Below are positions 19,035 to 28,237 of a stretch of 64,000 nt of DNA, piece by piece (the first letter of the stretch is position 1; each line of letters begins with the position of its first letter). The position numbers were made by a program, and so were the translations under genes. A model generated the notes under the pieces. That model did no database searches and was not told the DNA's origin. It was given only the letters and a program-made list of their open reading frames with translations. This DNA comes from Polaribacter sp. (lineage in GTDB: Bacteria; Bacteroidota; Bacteroidia; Flavobacteriales; Flavobacteriaceae): assembly GCA_028336245.1 (NCBI GenBank), contig JAOKTT010000003.1, positions 18,242-82,241 on the forward strand, read 5' to 3'.

Positions 19035-20662
19035 TATTTATCTAAATTTGGTAAAACAAATTCATTTAAAACAGATTCCTTAGCCATCATATCTTCAATT
19101 GCTTTTACCGTTCTTGGTGCCTCCCCAGACAAGTTAATAGGTGTGGTTTTAGTTACTAAAATATCATCTTCAATACGGATTCCGATACTCCACCACTTTT
19201 CATCGCAGGCACTTCCAATTGGAATATAAATACCAGGTTCCATCGTTACCACCATATTCTCTTCAAAAGCACCATAATTTCCCGGATCATGCACATCTAA
19301 ACCAATGTGATGCGAAGTACCATGCGGAAAATACGGGTGCTTTTCATCCAAGGTTTTTATAATTCCTAAAGCCAATAAACCTGCATTAATTACTTTCCTT
19401 GCTGCTTGGTTTGGTGCTGCCATACTTTCTCCAATAGTGTATAAAGCAATTCCAGCTTCTTGGGCATCATACACTAAATTATAAATCTCTTTTTGCTCGG
19501 TTGTAAACTTTCCATTTGCAGGAATAGTTCGTGTAACATCAGCAGTGTAGCCTCTGTATTCTGCCCCTAAATCCATTAAAACAAGTTCATCCCCTACCTT
19601 GGTTTTATTATTCTCAATATAATGAAGAATACACCCGTTATTTCCTGCACCTACAATAGAAGGATACCCTTCATATTCCGCACCGTATTTTTTATAGACG
19701 AATTCGTGTATTCCTTGCAACTCGGTTTCTGACATATGTGGCTTCATGGCCTTCATAACTTCTATCTGTCCTACAGCGGATATACGCACTGCTTTCGTTA
19801 ACAAAACCATCTCCTCTGCCGTCTTTACTTCTCTTAACGTTGCCATGTTTTTAGATAAAAAACTAATATCAACGTTTGTTTTCGCTTCCAATTTTAAAAT
19901 TATTTTTTGCTGCAGCTCTTTCTTTAGTTTGGTATCTGTAGCTTCTTTGAATTGCATCAAATCTTCATCAGCACTTAATGTAGGGTCGTATGCTAACGCT
20001 CTGCCTATTATTTGTGCAACATTTGCTGTGTTTTCTATGGATGTAGACTTTACCAATTCATAAATTTGTTTTTTCATCGGTGATAAAACGTTTTTTATAT
20101 TGTATCCCGAATTTTGTTTAAAAGAATGCACCAAGTCATATACCTCTGCGCTGTTCTTTGAAGAATTCCTGTAATCATCCTCAAATTTTTCAATAAAAAT
20201 TCTATCGAACTTTTTTAAATCGATATTTGTATTTACAAAGTCTTCTGCATTTAGCGCCATCTCAAAGCCTAAAGTTGTTTTTGCCCCTTCGATACCTAGG
20301 CGCTTACCATTCCACTGCTCTGCTCTTGCATCCCGCTTTTGAACATATAAAATCTCGTTGTAAGAAATTTCCTTATCGCCCATTTGAAACTCAGAAAATA
20401 AAACTAAGACTGCGTTTGGTTCTCGATATCCTGTAAGGTAATAAAAGTTAGGGTCTTGATGAAAAACATAATCTACATCATTTGCTCTGTTTCGAACTGA
20501 ATTTGCAAAGACAATAGCCACTGAATTTGGTGGCATTTTTTCACGCAACGCAGCACGTCTCGCTTTATGAAACTCTTTTGACAAGAAATCTGTTGGTGTC
20601 TGTCCAAAAAAAGAAGTAGAAAAAATTAAAATTGAAACAAATATAAATTTAAAAAATTGCAT
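19034..20662 (-). CDS. pepP: Secreted Xaa-Pro aminopeptidase (M24B)
   Basis: Metallopeptidase that removes an N-terminal residue preceding proline, 542 aa. Unlike cytoplasmic PepP it begins with a signal peptide (IFVSILIFSTSFFGQ), so it should act in the periplasm or be exported. The N-terminal creatinase-like domain contains the conserved DVDYVFHQDPNFYYLTGY. The pita-bread domain carries the metal ligands: DLGAEYRGYTADVTR (two Asp), GTSHHIGLDVHD (His), VTMEPGIYIP (Glu) and IRIEDD (Glu). It is the first gene of a three-gene overlapping operon. Confidence 0.92.
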   Translation of the reverse strand: MQFFKFIFVSILIFSTSFFGQTPTDFLSKEFHKARRAALREKMPPNSVAIVFANSVRNRANDVDYVFHQDPNFYYLTGYREPNAVLVLFSEFQMGDKEISYNEILYVQKRDARAEQWNGKRLGIEGAKTTLGFEMALNAEDFVNTNIDLKKFDRIFIEKFEDDYRNSSKNSAEVYDLVHSFKQNSGYNIKNVLSPMKKQIYELVKSTSIENTANVAQIIGRALAYDPTLSADEDLMQFKEATDTKLKKELQQKIILKLEAKTNVDISFLSKNMATLREVKTAEEMVLLTKAVRISAVGQIEVMKAMKPHMSETELQGIHEFVYKKYGAEYEGYPSIVGAGNNGCILHYIENNKTKVGDELVLMDLGAEYRGYTADVTRTIPANGKFTTEQKEIYNLVYDAQEAGIALYTIGESMAAPNQAARKVINAGLLALGIIKTLDEKHPYFPHGTSHHIGLDVHDPGNYGAFEENMVVTMEPGIYIPIGSACDEKWWSIGIRIEDDILVTKTTPINLSGEAPRTVKAIEDMMAKESVLNEFVLPNLDK

Positions 20663-20688
20663 AATAACTGATTTATGTATTCCTGTTC

Positions 20689-20696
20689 CAAATGTA
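20689..20696 (-). promoter_or_regulatory. -7 box for the pepP operon
   Basis: TACATTTG on the minus strand matches TAnnTTTG. It lies 27 nt before the pepP ATG (20662). No clean -33 TTG was found. Confidence 0.45.
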
Positions 20697-20794
20697 GTAT
20701 TAATTCTTTTTAACTTAAAAATATTAACAGAATATTAGTGCTTGGTAATTGCGAATTTTTCAATAATTTAGCCTCAAATTTAAGAAATCTACCC

Positions 20795-21880
20795 ATGAAA
20801 AATATTGCATTACATTCAATTCACGAAAAATTAGGCGCAAAAATGGTTCCATTTGCAGGGTACAATATGCCTGTTCAGTATGAAGGCGTTACTGCAGAGC
20901 ATTTAACGGTGCGAGCTGCTGTTGGTGTTTTTGATGTAAGTCATATGGGAGAGTTCTTCGTTAGCGGAAAAAATGCATTGGCTCTCCTACAAAAAGTAAC
21001 TTCAAATGATGCTTCTAAGTTAGAAATTGGGGATGCGCAATACAGTTGTTTTCCCGATAATAAAAACGGAATTGTAGATGATTTACTTTGTTATAAAATT
21101 GAAGAGAATGAATACTTATTAGTAGTAAATGCCTCTAATATTGGAAAAGATTGGAACTGGATTTCTAAACATAATGAAGATTTTAAAGCCGATTTAAAAG
21201 ACCTTTCTGAAGACTATTCTTTATTGGCTATTCAGGGTCCTAAAGCTGTGGAAGCAATGCAATCATTATCTTCTTTAGATTTGGCTGCCATTCCTTTTTA
21301 CAAGTTTAAAATCAGTGATTTTGCAGGTGTAGAAGATGTGATTATTTCTGCAACGGGTTATACCGGTTCTGGTGGATTTGAAATTTACTGTAAAAATGAG
21401 GATGCGGAACAAATCTGGAATAAGGTTTTTGAAGCTGGAGCGGCTTTCGGAATTAAACCTATTGGTCTAGCTGCAAGAGACACCTTGCGTTTAGAGATGG
21501 GCTATTGCTTGTATGGAAATGATATTGACGACACAACGTCACCTATTGAAGCTGGTTTGGGTTGGATTACTAAATTCACCAAAGACTTTATAAATGCGAA
21601 AGCATTGGCCAAAGAAAAAGAACAAAAGCCAGAAAGAAAATTGGTTGCTTTTGAATTAGACGTCAGAGGAATTCCAAGACATGGTTATGATATTGTTGAT
21701 GGAGACGGAAAAGTAATTGGGGTCGTTACTTCTGGAACTATGAGTCCATCCTTGCAAAAAGGAATTGGAATGGGATATGTCCCTCGAATTTCAGTAAAAG
21801 CCGGTACTCAAATATTTATTCAAGTTCGTAAAAAAGCAATTCCTGCAACCATTATAAAATTACCTTTTTACAAAGGATAA
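20795..21880 (+). CDS. gcvT: Glycine cleavage system T protein (aminomethyltransferase)
   Basis: Tetrahydrofolate-dependent aminomethyltransferase of the glycine cleavage system, transferring the methylene group from the H-protein arm to THF. The frame extends upstream to 20738, but the ATG at 20795 gives the family N-terminus [22 protein letters not shown] and a normal length of 361 aa. Conserved segments are [31 protein letters not shown] and [16 protein letters not shown]. The gcvH and gcvP genes are not in the window. A modest hairpin terminator follows. Confidence 0.94.
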   Translation: MKNIALHSIHEKLGAKMVPFAGYNMPVQYEGVTAEHLTVRAAVGVFDVSHMGEFFVSGKNALALLQKVTSNDASKLEIGDAQYSCFPDNKNGIVDDLLCYKIEENEYLLVVNASNIGKDWNWISKHNEDFKADLKDLSEDYSLLAIQGPKAVEAMQSLSSLDLAAIPFYKFKISDFAGVEDVIISATGYTGSGGFEIYCKNEDAEQIWNKVFEAGAAFGIKPIGLAARDTLRLEMGYCLYGNDIDDTTSPIEAGLGWITKFTKDFINAKALAKEKEQKPERKLVAFELDVRGIPRHGYDIVDGDGKVIGVVTSGTMSPSLQKGIGMGYVPRISVKAGTQIFIQVRKKAIPATIIKLPFYKG

Positions 21881-21894
21881 ACTAAAAATATGCG

Positions 21895-21920
21895 AAGCCT
21901 CACCTATTTTTGAGGTTTTT
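21895..21920 (+). terminator. Probable terminator after gcvT
   Basis: Stem CCTCA / TGAGG with an 8-nt loop, extendable through a G-T pair and A-T pairs, followed by TTTTT. Confidence 0.6.
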
Positions 21921-21936
21921 ACATTAAAAAAAAACT

Positions 21937-23052
21937 ATGAATTGTCTATTAACCGGAGGTGGCGGAATTGTTGGAAGTCATATTATTTTTGAATGGTTGC
22001 ACAAAGCCATTATTGACAAAACCGTGCAGCATCTTTTTGTGGTTATCAGAGATAATGAAAAATCTGCGCAACAACGTTTAATAAGTATTTTACAAGACGC
22101 ATCTCGTCCTGCTTTTTTAAATGAGTTTACTTTAGACGCATGTTTAGAAAAAATCACTGTAATTTCTAGTGATTTGTCTACCATTAAAAAAGAAGCCTTA
22201 CAAGCATACGACTTCGATACTGTTATACATTGCGCAGGATCTACGAGCTTATTACACACCATTGATTCTAAGGAAAAAGTGCACACGCAAAACTACTTGG
22301 TAACCAAGCAGTTTTTAGAACAGTTGCCAAAAGCAGTTACTCGTTTTATATATATCAGTACCGCCTATTCTTTTGGTATTCAAGACGAAAAAGTATCGGA
22401 TGCCATCGAAGACTATGCCGTTACTGATTTTAGAAATCCTTATGAACAGTCGAAGTACGAGAGTGAATTGTATGTAAAAGAAACTTGTAAATCTAAAAAA
22501 ATAAGGTCACAGATTTTAAGACCCAGTATTATTTGCGGTCGTTTGATAGACGCACCTTTTTATGAAACTCCAAAATTTGATGTGTTCTATTCTTGGGCGA
22601 TATTTTTAGATAAATACGCAAATAAATCTAAAGAAAAATTTAGAATTTGGATCGATAAAGAAAGTGGGTTAAATATTATTCCTGTAGATTTTGTTTCAAA
22701 AGCAATTCTGTATGCATTCTTAAACCCAACAATAAAAGAGTTAAATATTGTAAACCCAGAACAGATATTGCACAAAAATTATGTGGGTGATGTTTTAGAA
22801 TCTTTTAATGTGAATTCTTATGAATATGTAGCTGAAAGACCAAAGAATCTAAATGACTTTGAGCAATTGTATTACAAAAGTATTGGAAACCTTTTTGAGA
22901 AATATATATCCGTCCCTGATTTACAATTCGAGTCTGGCCTTATTTCAAAATTAATAAATACTTTGGAATTAAAAAATACTTTAGGTGTGCACGAGAATTT
23001 TATGAACTTGATTCATTTTTCAGTAGAAAAAAAATTTAGAAAAAGCTATTAA
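21937..23052 (+). CDS. NAD-dependent epimerase/reductase, fatty acyl-CoA reductase-like SDR
   Basis: A 371-aa extended short-chain dehydrogenase of the NAD_binding_4 (male sterility / carboxylate reductase) type. Seen are the nucleotide loop GGGGIVGSHI (7-16), VIHCAGSTSLL, FIYISTAYSFG and the catalytic Y-x-x-x-K at Tyr169/Lys173 (YEQSK), then ILRPSIICG. Relatives reduce thioester-bound acyl groups or act on nucleotide sugars. There is no adjacent acyl-carrier or sugar gene. It is followed after 33 nt by a membrane hydrolase gene. Confidence 0.75.
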   Translation: MNCLLTGGGGIVGSHIIFEWLHKAIIDKTVQHLFVVIRDNEKSAQQRLISILQDASRPAFLNEFTLDACLEKITVISSDLSTIKKEALQAYDFDTVIHCAGSTSLLHTIDSKEKVHTQNYLVTKQFLEQLPKAVTRFIYISTAYSFGIQDEKVSDAIEDYAVTDFRNPYEQSKYESELYVKETCKSKKIRSQILRPSIICGRLIDAPFYETPKFDVFYSWAIFLDKYANKSKEKFRIWIDKESGLNIIPVDFVSKAILYAFLNPTIKELNIVNPEQILHKNYVGDVLESFNVNSYEYVAERPKNLNDFEQLYYKSIGNLFEKYISVPDLQFESGLISKLINTLELKNTLGVHENFMNLIHFSVEKKFRKSY

Positions 23053-23085
23053 TCGCTGTAGAAAGTTAAATACAATACATATCCA

Positions 23086-24084
23086 TTGGATTCATTAACT
23101 CAAATAATTTTAGGCGCGGCAGTTGGAGAAGCTGTCTTAGGGAAAAAAATTGGTAATAAAGCCATGTTATATGGAGCTATTGCTGGTACAATTCCTGATT
23201 TAGATGTCCTGACGTCCTTTTTTACAGATACCGTAAGCGCCTTAGAAATTCACAGAGGTTTTACACATTCTATTTTTTTTTCTGTACTATTTGCACCTGT
23301 TTTTGCATATATAGTGACTCGGTTTGAAGCCTATAAAAATCTAAAAGATTGGGCTTGGCTGTTCTTTTGGACTTTTATTACACATCCTATTTTAGATACG
23401 CAAACAACTTGGGGAACACAACTTTTTTGGCCTTTAGACATTCGATTGGCGTTTAAAAATATATTTGTTGTAGATCCGCTGTACACCCTTCCTTTTTTAA
23501 TATTTCTAATTTTAGCGATGCGTCAAAAAAAAGCAACTAAAAAAAGACGTTTCTATAATAACTTAGGATTGATTATTAGCAGTTCTTATTTAGTATTAAC
23601 CCTAATTTTAAAAGGATTTGCATATCAAAAATTTACAAAAGCACTTGAGGTCCAAGGTATAAATTATAAGCATATAAATACAAAACCAACGCCATTAAAC
23701 ACCATTTTATGGAGTGCTAACGTGGCAACTGAAAACTCTTACTTCATTGGATATGCATCATTTCTAGATAACAATCCGATTCAATTTTCAGAATATCCAA
23801 AAAATCACGAATTATTGGGCGATTTAGCGAAACATCCAAAAATAAAAAGAATGATTGCTATTTCTAAAGGTTGGTATACCATCAACAAAAAAGACGAGCA
23901 GTTGTATTTTAATGATTTGCGTTTCGGTGCTTTAAGCACGCAACCCAATGCAAGTAATTTTGTTTTTAAATATAAGATTCAGGAAGCTTCTAACGGCACG
24001 CTGTCTTTTATTGAGGAAGCAAAAGAAAAAGGTGACGGAAAAAAATTGCTCTTAGATTTATGGACCCGCATAAAAGGAAATTAA
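23086..24084 (+). CDS. YdjM/DUF457-like membrane-bound metal-dependent hydrolase
   Basis: A 332-aa membrane protein of the DUF457 (LexA-regulated YdjM-like) family, annotated as a putative metal-dependent hydrolase. The N-terminus has the family signature MDSLTQIILGAAVGEAVLGKK, the DLD motif in GTIPDLDVL, HRGFTHS and THPILDTQTTWGT. These hold the conserved Asp and His residues thought to bind metal. Three or four hydrophobic helices lie in the first 175 residues, followed by a soluble C-terminal half. The start is TTG; an in-frame TAG at 23059-23061 with no ATG in between forces this. The substrate is unknown. Confidence 0.83.
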   Translation: MDSLTQIILGAAVGEAVLGKKIGNKAMLYGAIAGTIPDLDVLTSFFTDTVSALEIHRGFTHSIFFSVLFAPVFAYIVTRFEAYKNLKDWAWLFFWTFITHPILDTQTTWGTQLFWPLDIRLAFKNIFVVDPLYTLPFLIFLILAMRQKKATKKRRFYNNLGLIISSSYLVLTLILKGFAYQKFTKALEVQGINYKHINTKPTPLNTILWSANVATENSYFIGYASFLDNNPIQFSEYPKNHELLGDLAKHPKIKRMIAISKGWYTINKKDEQLYFNDLRFGALSTQPNASNFVFKYKIQEASNGTLSFIEEAKEKGDGKKLLLDLWTRIKGN

Positions 24085-24190
24085 ATAAATACTTTCTTAT
24101 CGTCTTCTTGTCAAAAACACTGCAATTTGTATAATATTATATACCCTATTAAAACTGGTGCACATAGCCCTGAAAAGCCAACAAAAACTT

Positions 24191-24226
24191 ATAAAACCCC
24201 CAATGAAAATTCATTGGGGGTTTTAT
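24191..24226. terminator. Bidirectional terminator
   Basis: A perfect inverted repeat, ATAAAACCCCCAATGAA / TTCATTGGGGGTTTTAT, with A and T runs on both sides. It can stop the DUF457 gene on the plus strand and the lipoprotein gene on the minus strand. Confidence 0.92.
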
Positions 24227-24229
24227 AGT

Positions 24230-25417
24230 CTACTTTCTAAACGTGTTTCGAGTAATAATAGCTTTTAATTTTTGTTTTAATCCCTGGCCGGCATCATAAA
24301 TGATTTGTTCGTTTGTAGGAAAAGAAACCATACGCAATCTAATTAAATCGATGTACGCCGATTCTAAGGCTCTTTTGTCACCTTTAAAGTTCGCATACGC
24401 GTGCTGAAAAGTAAACTCACTTGTTATTGGATGCGTTTGTATCGTTTGCTTTGAATTTAGGTTTACATACGCCACTTGTGCTGTTACTTTTGCTGATTTA
24501 AATTGTGTAAACTGGTATAATTCACAACGGACACTTACAAACTTATCTACCTTGATTTTATCCCCTTCTTCATCTAAAACTTGATCCCCATTTTCATCCA
24601 AAAGATATTCAAAGCCGTCTTTCACCTCTTTTTCTTTGATAATTTCTTTTTCTCTTACTTGTTCTGGCGAAACCTCAATTTTTCTCAAGTTTAATTCCAA
24701 ACCAAAATCGTACGTTATTTTTGCATCCTTCGCACCATGATAAACCGTCCATAATTCATTTAAACCATAGGTGTCAAAATTTAATAAATCTTCTTCTAAT
24801 CTTTCAGGAAGTACCTGCTGTGTTTCATTTTTCATAGAAACCAACACAAAGTCTAATCCTCTTTCACGCGCAATATCTATTAAATTACGAACATCTTTAA
24901 AGTTAGGATTTACCTTTTCGATATAATCTAAATCGTTATACGCAGCTCTGTAGTCAAATTTATTATTTGCATCGAACAGTTTTATTGCTTTTGAATATAA
25001 ATACGCTGACAGTTGGTTTTTATTTGAAATAATTTCATCATCATAATTAGTAAACTGAAACACAGCATCTCTTTTTTCTGCTAAAATAAATAATGGCAAT
25101 AATGGTTTTAAGGTTTCTTGCCTTCTTTTCAAATTCTCATATAAAACAAAAACAGTTTCTATTTTTTCCGGGTTGTTCTCTTTTTTTAAAAAATTGATAC
25201 GTGCTAAATCTTTCGCAGTTGCTTTTATGAAAGCCTCTTCTAAAAGTAAAATATAAGGCTGATTCCTTTTTTTAGTTTTATTTCTTTTTAGGTTGTCAAT
25301 CGCAGTATTAATTGCGCTGTCGTAATTTCCATTACTAATAGCCTCTTGTGTATTTTTGACACTACTACAAGAAGTTATCAAAAAGATAAATGCTGTAAAA
25401 AGTATATTTTTTTTCAT
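24230..25417 (-). CDS. Uncharacterised lipoprotein
   Basis: A 395-aa protein with a lipoprotein signal peptide (lipobox ITSC, Cys at about 17). I do not recognise the family. The N-terminal half (20-180) is helical and TPR-like in character, with SNGNYDSAINTAIDNL and YRAAYNDLDYIEKVNP suggesting repeat units. The middle has an acidic stretch with two near-copies of D-E-x-G-D (about 270-290: LLDENGDQVLDEEGDKI). The C-terminal part is mixed alpha/beta and basic at the end. An envelope location facing the periplasm is likely. A -7-like TATCTTTA (25489-25482, minus) with one mismatch may be its promoter. Confidence 0.75.
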   Translation of the reverse strand: MKKNILFTAFIFLITSCSSVKNTQEAISNGNYDSAINTAIDNLKRNKTKKRNQPYILLLEEAFIKATAKDLARINFLKKENNPEKIETVFVLYENLKRRQETLKPLLPLFILAEKRDAVFQFTNYDDEIISNKNQLSAYLYSKAIKLFDANNKFDYRAAYNDLDYIEKVNPNFKDVRNLIDIARERGLDFVLVSMKNETQQVLPERLEEDLLNFDTYGLNELWTVYHGAKDAKITYDFGLELNLRKIEVSPEQVREKEIIKEKEVKDGFEYLLDENGDQVLDEEGDKIKVDKFVSVRCELYQFTQFKSAKVTAQVAYVNLNSKQTIQTHPITSEFTFQHAYANFKGDKRALESAYIDLIRLRMVSFPTNEQIIYDAGQGLKQKLKAIITRNTFRK

Positions 25418-25506
25418 AATTAGTCTTGTTATTGAATGTTATAAATAGGTATTCAACTTTAACTCTTTCCTTTTCACTAGCTAAAGATACTTTTTTATAA
25501 ATAAAA

Positions 25507-25532
25507 AATCCCGATAATTTCTCATCGGGATT
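25507..25532 (-). terminator. Terminator after ychF
   Basis: Stem AATCCCGAT / ATCGGGATT with an 8-nt loop. On the minus strand it is followed by a T run, downstream of the ychF stop. Confidence 0.85.
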
Positions 25533-25556
25533 ATTATAGTTTATTTTCAAAGAGAG

Positions 25557-26648
25557 TTACACGTTAAAACGAAAGTGCATTACATCACCATCTTTTACAA
25601 CGTAGTCCTTTCCTTCTACTCTCATTTTTCCAGCCTCTTTTACCTTGGCCTCAGATCCAAAAGTCACATAATCCTCATAGGCAATGGTTTCTGCTCTAAT
25701 AAAACCTTTTTCAAAATCCGTATGAATAACTCCTGCTGCCTGCGGTGCAGTAGATCCGATAGGAATTGTCCAAGCTCTTACTTCTTTAACACCTGCTGTA
25801 AAATACGTTTGTAAATTTAATAATTTGTATGCAGAACGCACCAATCTCGCAACACCTGCCTCTTCTAAGCCGATATCTGCTAAAAACATTTGACGCTCTT
25901 CATAATCGTCTAATTCTGTAATATCTGCTTCTGTACCCACTGCCAAAACAATTACTTCCGCATTTTCATCTTTTACAGCTGCTCTTATTTTTTCTACGTA
26001 GTCATTTCCTGAAACGGCAGCACCTTCATCAACATTACAAACATATAATACTGGCTTCGCGGTAATAAATTGCAAAGATTGCACAAACTCTTGCTCTTTT
26101 TCGTTGAAAGACAAAGCTCTTACAGAGATTCCTTTTAGTAAGGTTTCTTCAATTTTTAATAAAACAACCAATTCTGCTTGGGCATCTTTGTTTCCTGTTT
26201 TTGCGGTTCTTTTTACACGTTCCAATCTCTTTTCTACAGTTTCTAAATCTTTTAACTGCAGCTCAATATCAATTGTTTCTTTATCTCTTACAGGATCTAC
26301 AGATTCATCTACATGAATAATATTATCGTTGTCAAAACAACGAATTACATGTAAAATAGCATCTGTTTCTCTAATATTTGCCAAAAACTGATTTCCTAAT
26401 CCTTCTCCCTTACTTGCTCCTTTTACCAAACCAGCAATATCTACAATCTCGACAGTTGCAGGCATTACACGTTCTGGATTTACCAATTCTTCTAATTTTT
26501 CAATTCTTTTATCGGGTACATTTACAACCCCAATATTTGGTTCTATCGTACAAAAAGGAAAGTTGGCACTTTGCGCTTTTGCATTTGACAAACAATTAAA
26601 TAAAGTCGATTTTCCTACGTTTGGTAATCCTACAATTCCAGCTTTCAT
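25557..26648 (-). CDS. ychF: Ribosome-binding ATPase YchF
   Basis: Obg-family P-loop ATPase that binds ribosomes, 363 aa, the normal family length. It shows the P-loop GLPNVGKST (7-15), the switch-II motif [17 protein letters not shown], and CNVDE in place of the NKxD guanine-recognition motif, consistent with the ATP preference of the family. The C-terminal TGS domain contains [11 protein letters not shown] and ends with [10 protein letters not shown]. Transcribed alone, between two hairpin terminators. Confidence 0.95.
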   Translation of the reverse strand: MKAGIVGLPNVGKSTLFNCLSNAKAQSANFPFCTIEPNIGVVNVPDKRIEKLEELVNPERVMPATVEIVDIAGLVKGASKGEGLGNQFLANIRETDAILHVIRCFDNDNIIHVDESVDPVRDKETIDIELQLKDLETVEKRLERVKRTAKTGNKDAQAELVVLLKIEETLLKGISVRALSFNEKEQEFVQSLQFITAKPVLYVCNVDEGAAVSGNDYVEKIRAAVKDENAEVIVLAVGTEADITELDDYEERQMFLADIGLEEAGVARLVRSAYKLLNLQTYFTAGVKEVRAWTIPIGSTAPQAAGVIHTDFEKGFIRAETIAYEDYVTFGSEAKVKEAGKMRVEGKDYVVKDGDVMHFRFNV

Positions 26649-26667
26649 TTCTTTAGATTTTCGAGTG

Positions 26668-26675
26668 CAAATATA
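26668..26675 (-). promoter_or_regulatory. -7 box for ychF
   Basis: TATATTTG on the minus strand lies 19 nt before the ychF ATG (26648). Its -33 region falls in the terminator stem of the ferredoxin gene. Confidence 0.5.
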
Positions 26676-26691
26676 TATTTTTATTCATAAA

Positions 26692-26717
26692 AAAACCTCG
26701 AATAAATTCGAGGTTTT
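26692..26717 (-). terminator. Terminator after the ferredoxin gene
   Basis: Perfect stem AAAACCTCGAAT / ATTCGAGGTTTT with a 2-nt loop, followed on the minus strand by T residues. Confidence 0.88.
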
Positions 26718-26750
26718 CTTCTTAGTTCTCAGACGCTTAATTAGTACGTC

Positions 26751-27101
26751 TTATTCATTGTGTAAGAAGCGTTGTTTTTCTAACAAAACTTCTTCTGTTT
26801 CCACATTATCATCATCTGGCACACAACAATCTACAGGACAAACTGCAGCACATTGTGGCTCATCATGAAATCCTTTGCACTCCGTACATTTATCTGGCAC
26901 AATGTAATAAATTTCATCTGAAACGGGTTCTTGCGTTTCGTCGGCGTTTACAGCTTTACCATTTGGCAATACCGCTTTTCCTTTTAAATCTGTTCCTTCT
27001 GAATATTTCCAATCATCTGCTCCCTCATAAATTGCTGTGTTTGGACATTCTGGTTCACATGCCCCACAATTTATACATTCATCTGTTATTATAATTGCCA
27101 T
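26751..27101 (-). CDS. Two-[4Fe-4S] ferredoxin, Alvin-like
   Basis: Small electron carrier, 116 aa from the ATG at 27101 ([13 protein letters not shown]). The first cluster site is [12 protein letters not shown]. The second is CTEC, 8 residues, CAAVCP, the extended spacing seen in Alvin-type (Allochromatium) ferredoxins. An insert of about 40 residues separates the sites and the C-terminal tail is acidic. The frame runs on to 27149, but that extension lacks family similarity. It is transcribed away from the acyl-CoA reductase gene from an overlapping promoter region, so the two may be co-regulated. The electron partner is unknown. Confidence 0.92.
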   Translation of the reverse strand: MAIIITDECINCGACEPECPNTAIYEGADDWKYSEGTDLKGKAVLPNGKAVNADETQEPVSDEIYYIVPDKCTECKGFHDEPQCAAVCPVDCCVPDDDNVETEEVLLEKQRFLHNE

Positions 27102-27120
27102 AACTTTCTTTTCTGTTTTG

Positions 27121-27142
27121 TACCTTTGCAATTGCAAAAATA
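27121..27142. promoter_or_regulatory. Back-to-back promoters joined by a 14-bp palindrome
   Basis: TACCTTTG (27121-27128, plus) faces the acyl-CoA reductase gene and TATTTTTG (27142-27135, minus) faces the ferredoxin gene. Their TTTG ends lie within a perfect 14-bp palindrome, TTTGCAATTGCAAA (27125-27138). A -33-like TTG for the minus promoter lies 16 or 20 nt upstream; none fits the plus one. Confidence 0.55.
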
Positions 27143-27170
27143 ACACCAAAAATAGTCACAACCAAAATAA

Positions 27171-28235
27171 ATGAATAGTATTCAAAATAGAATCAATGCT
27201 TTTGTAAAGTTAGGAACTTTTTTAAGTCAGTTTTCTCAAAACAAAATTGAGAAAGAAGCAGGCATAGATCACAATGATTTATTTTTTGAGGGTTTTAAAC
27301 ATCAGATGAAAATAGCCCAAGAAAAAAATTCTTGGTTTACAAAAGATAATATCTTATTTGCAATACAGAGTTGGTCTGCGGCACTCACAAAAAATAATTT
27401 AGAAGCTTGGACCTCTAAAAACAAATTTCCAATAAAAACGCCCAAAACAATTGCTATTGTTATGGCAGGAAATATTCCTTTGGTTGGTTTTCATGATTTC
27501 TTATCTGTTTTAATTTCGGGACATTCCGTGCTGATTAAGCAGTCTTCTAACGACAAACATTTGCTGCCTTTTTTAGCGAAGTATATCGAATATGTTGAGG
27601 AAAGTTTGAAAGGAAACATCACTTTTACGGAACAGAAATTAGAGAATTTTGACGCTGTAATTGCTACTGGAAGTGATAATACGGCTCGTTATTTTGAATA
27701 TTATTTTAAGAATAAGCCAAATATCATACGGAAAAGCAGAAATTCTGTAGCGGTGATTACGGGAAAAGAAACAGAAGAAGACTTACAAAAATTATCTGAT
27801 GATGTTTTTACCTATTTCGGACTAGGTTGTAGATCTGTGTCTAAGTTATATGTCCCAAAAGACTATGATTTTAACAATTTCTTTAATGGGATGTTTGTCA
27901 AAAAAGACATCATCAACAATGCTAAATATGCCAACAATTACGATTATAACAAGGCTGTCTATTTAATGAGTTTGTTTGATTTGTTAGAAAATGGTTTTCT
28001 AATGATTAAAGAAGATCCAAGTTATGCCTCTCCCATTGCAACTATTTTTTATGAATATTATGAAAATGAAATTGATTTAAAAATAAAATTACACCAAGAC
28101 AAAGAAAAAATTCAATGTATAGTTGCCAAAGACTTTATAGAAAATGAAGTTCCTTTTGGTGCTACCCAACATCCAAAATTAGAAGACTATGCAGATGGTG
28201 TGAATACCTTGGAATTTTTATCTAAACTATCCTAA
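27171..28235 (+). CDS. LuxC-like acyl-CoA reductase (aldehyde dehydrogenase superfamily)
   Basis: A 354-aa member of the LuxC acyl-CoA reductase family, which forms an acyl-enzyme on a Cys and reduces it to an aldehyde. The cysteine motif YFGLGCRSVSKLYVP is intact (Cys220). The nucleotide-binding region has IAIVMAGNIPLVGFHDFL (94-111) and ATGSDNTARYFEYYF. LuxC proteins are usually longer (about 480 aa), so this is a short form. No other lux gene is present. It is followed by serC after 2 nt, so its real job may lie in amino-acid or cofactor metabolism; the acyl-CoA activity is a family label only. Confidence 0.78.
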   Translation: MNSIQNRINAFVKLGTFLSQFSQNKIEKEAGIDHNDLFFEGFKHQMKIAQEKNSWFTKDNILFAIQSWSAALTKNNLEAWTSKNKFPIKTPKTIAIVMAGNIPLVGFHDFLSVLISGHSVLIKQSSNDKHLLPFLAKYIEYVEESLKGNITFTEQKLENFDAVIATGSDNTARYFEYYFKNKPNIIRKSRNSVAVITGKETEEDLQKLSDDVFTYFGLGCRSVSKLYVPKDYDFNNFFNGMFVKKDIINNAKYANNYDYNKAVYLMSLFDLLENGFLMIKEDPSYASPIATIFYEYYENEIDLKIKLHQDKEKIQCIVAKDFIENEVPFGATQHPKLEDYADGVNTLEFLSKLS

Positions 28236-28237
28236 AA

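Noticed and set aside
27171..28235. Bioluminescence (lux) operon
   Set aside because: The LuxC-like gene has no luxD, luxA, luxB or luxE neighbour and is coupled to serC.
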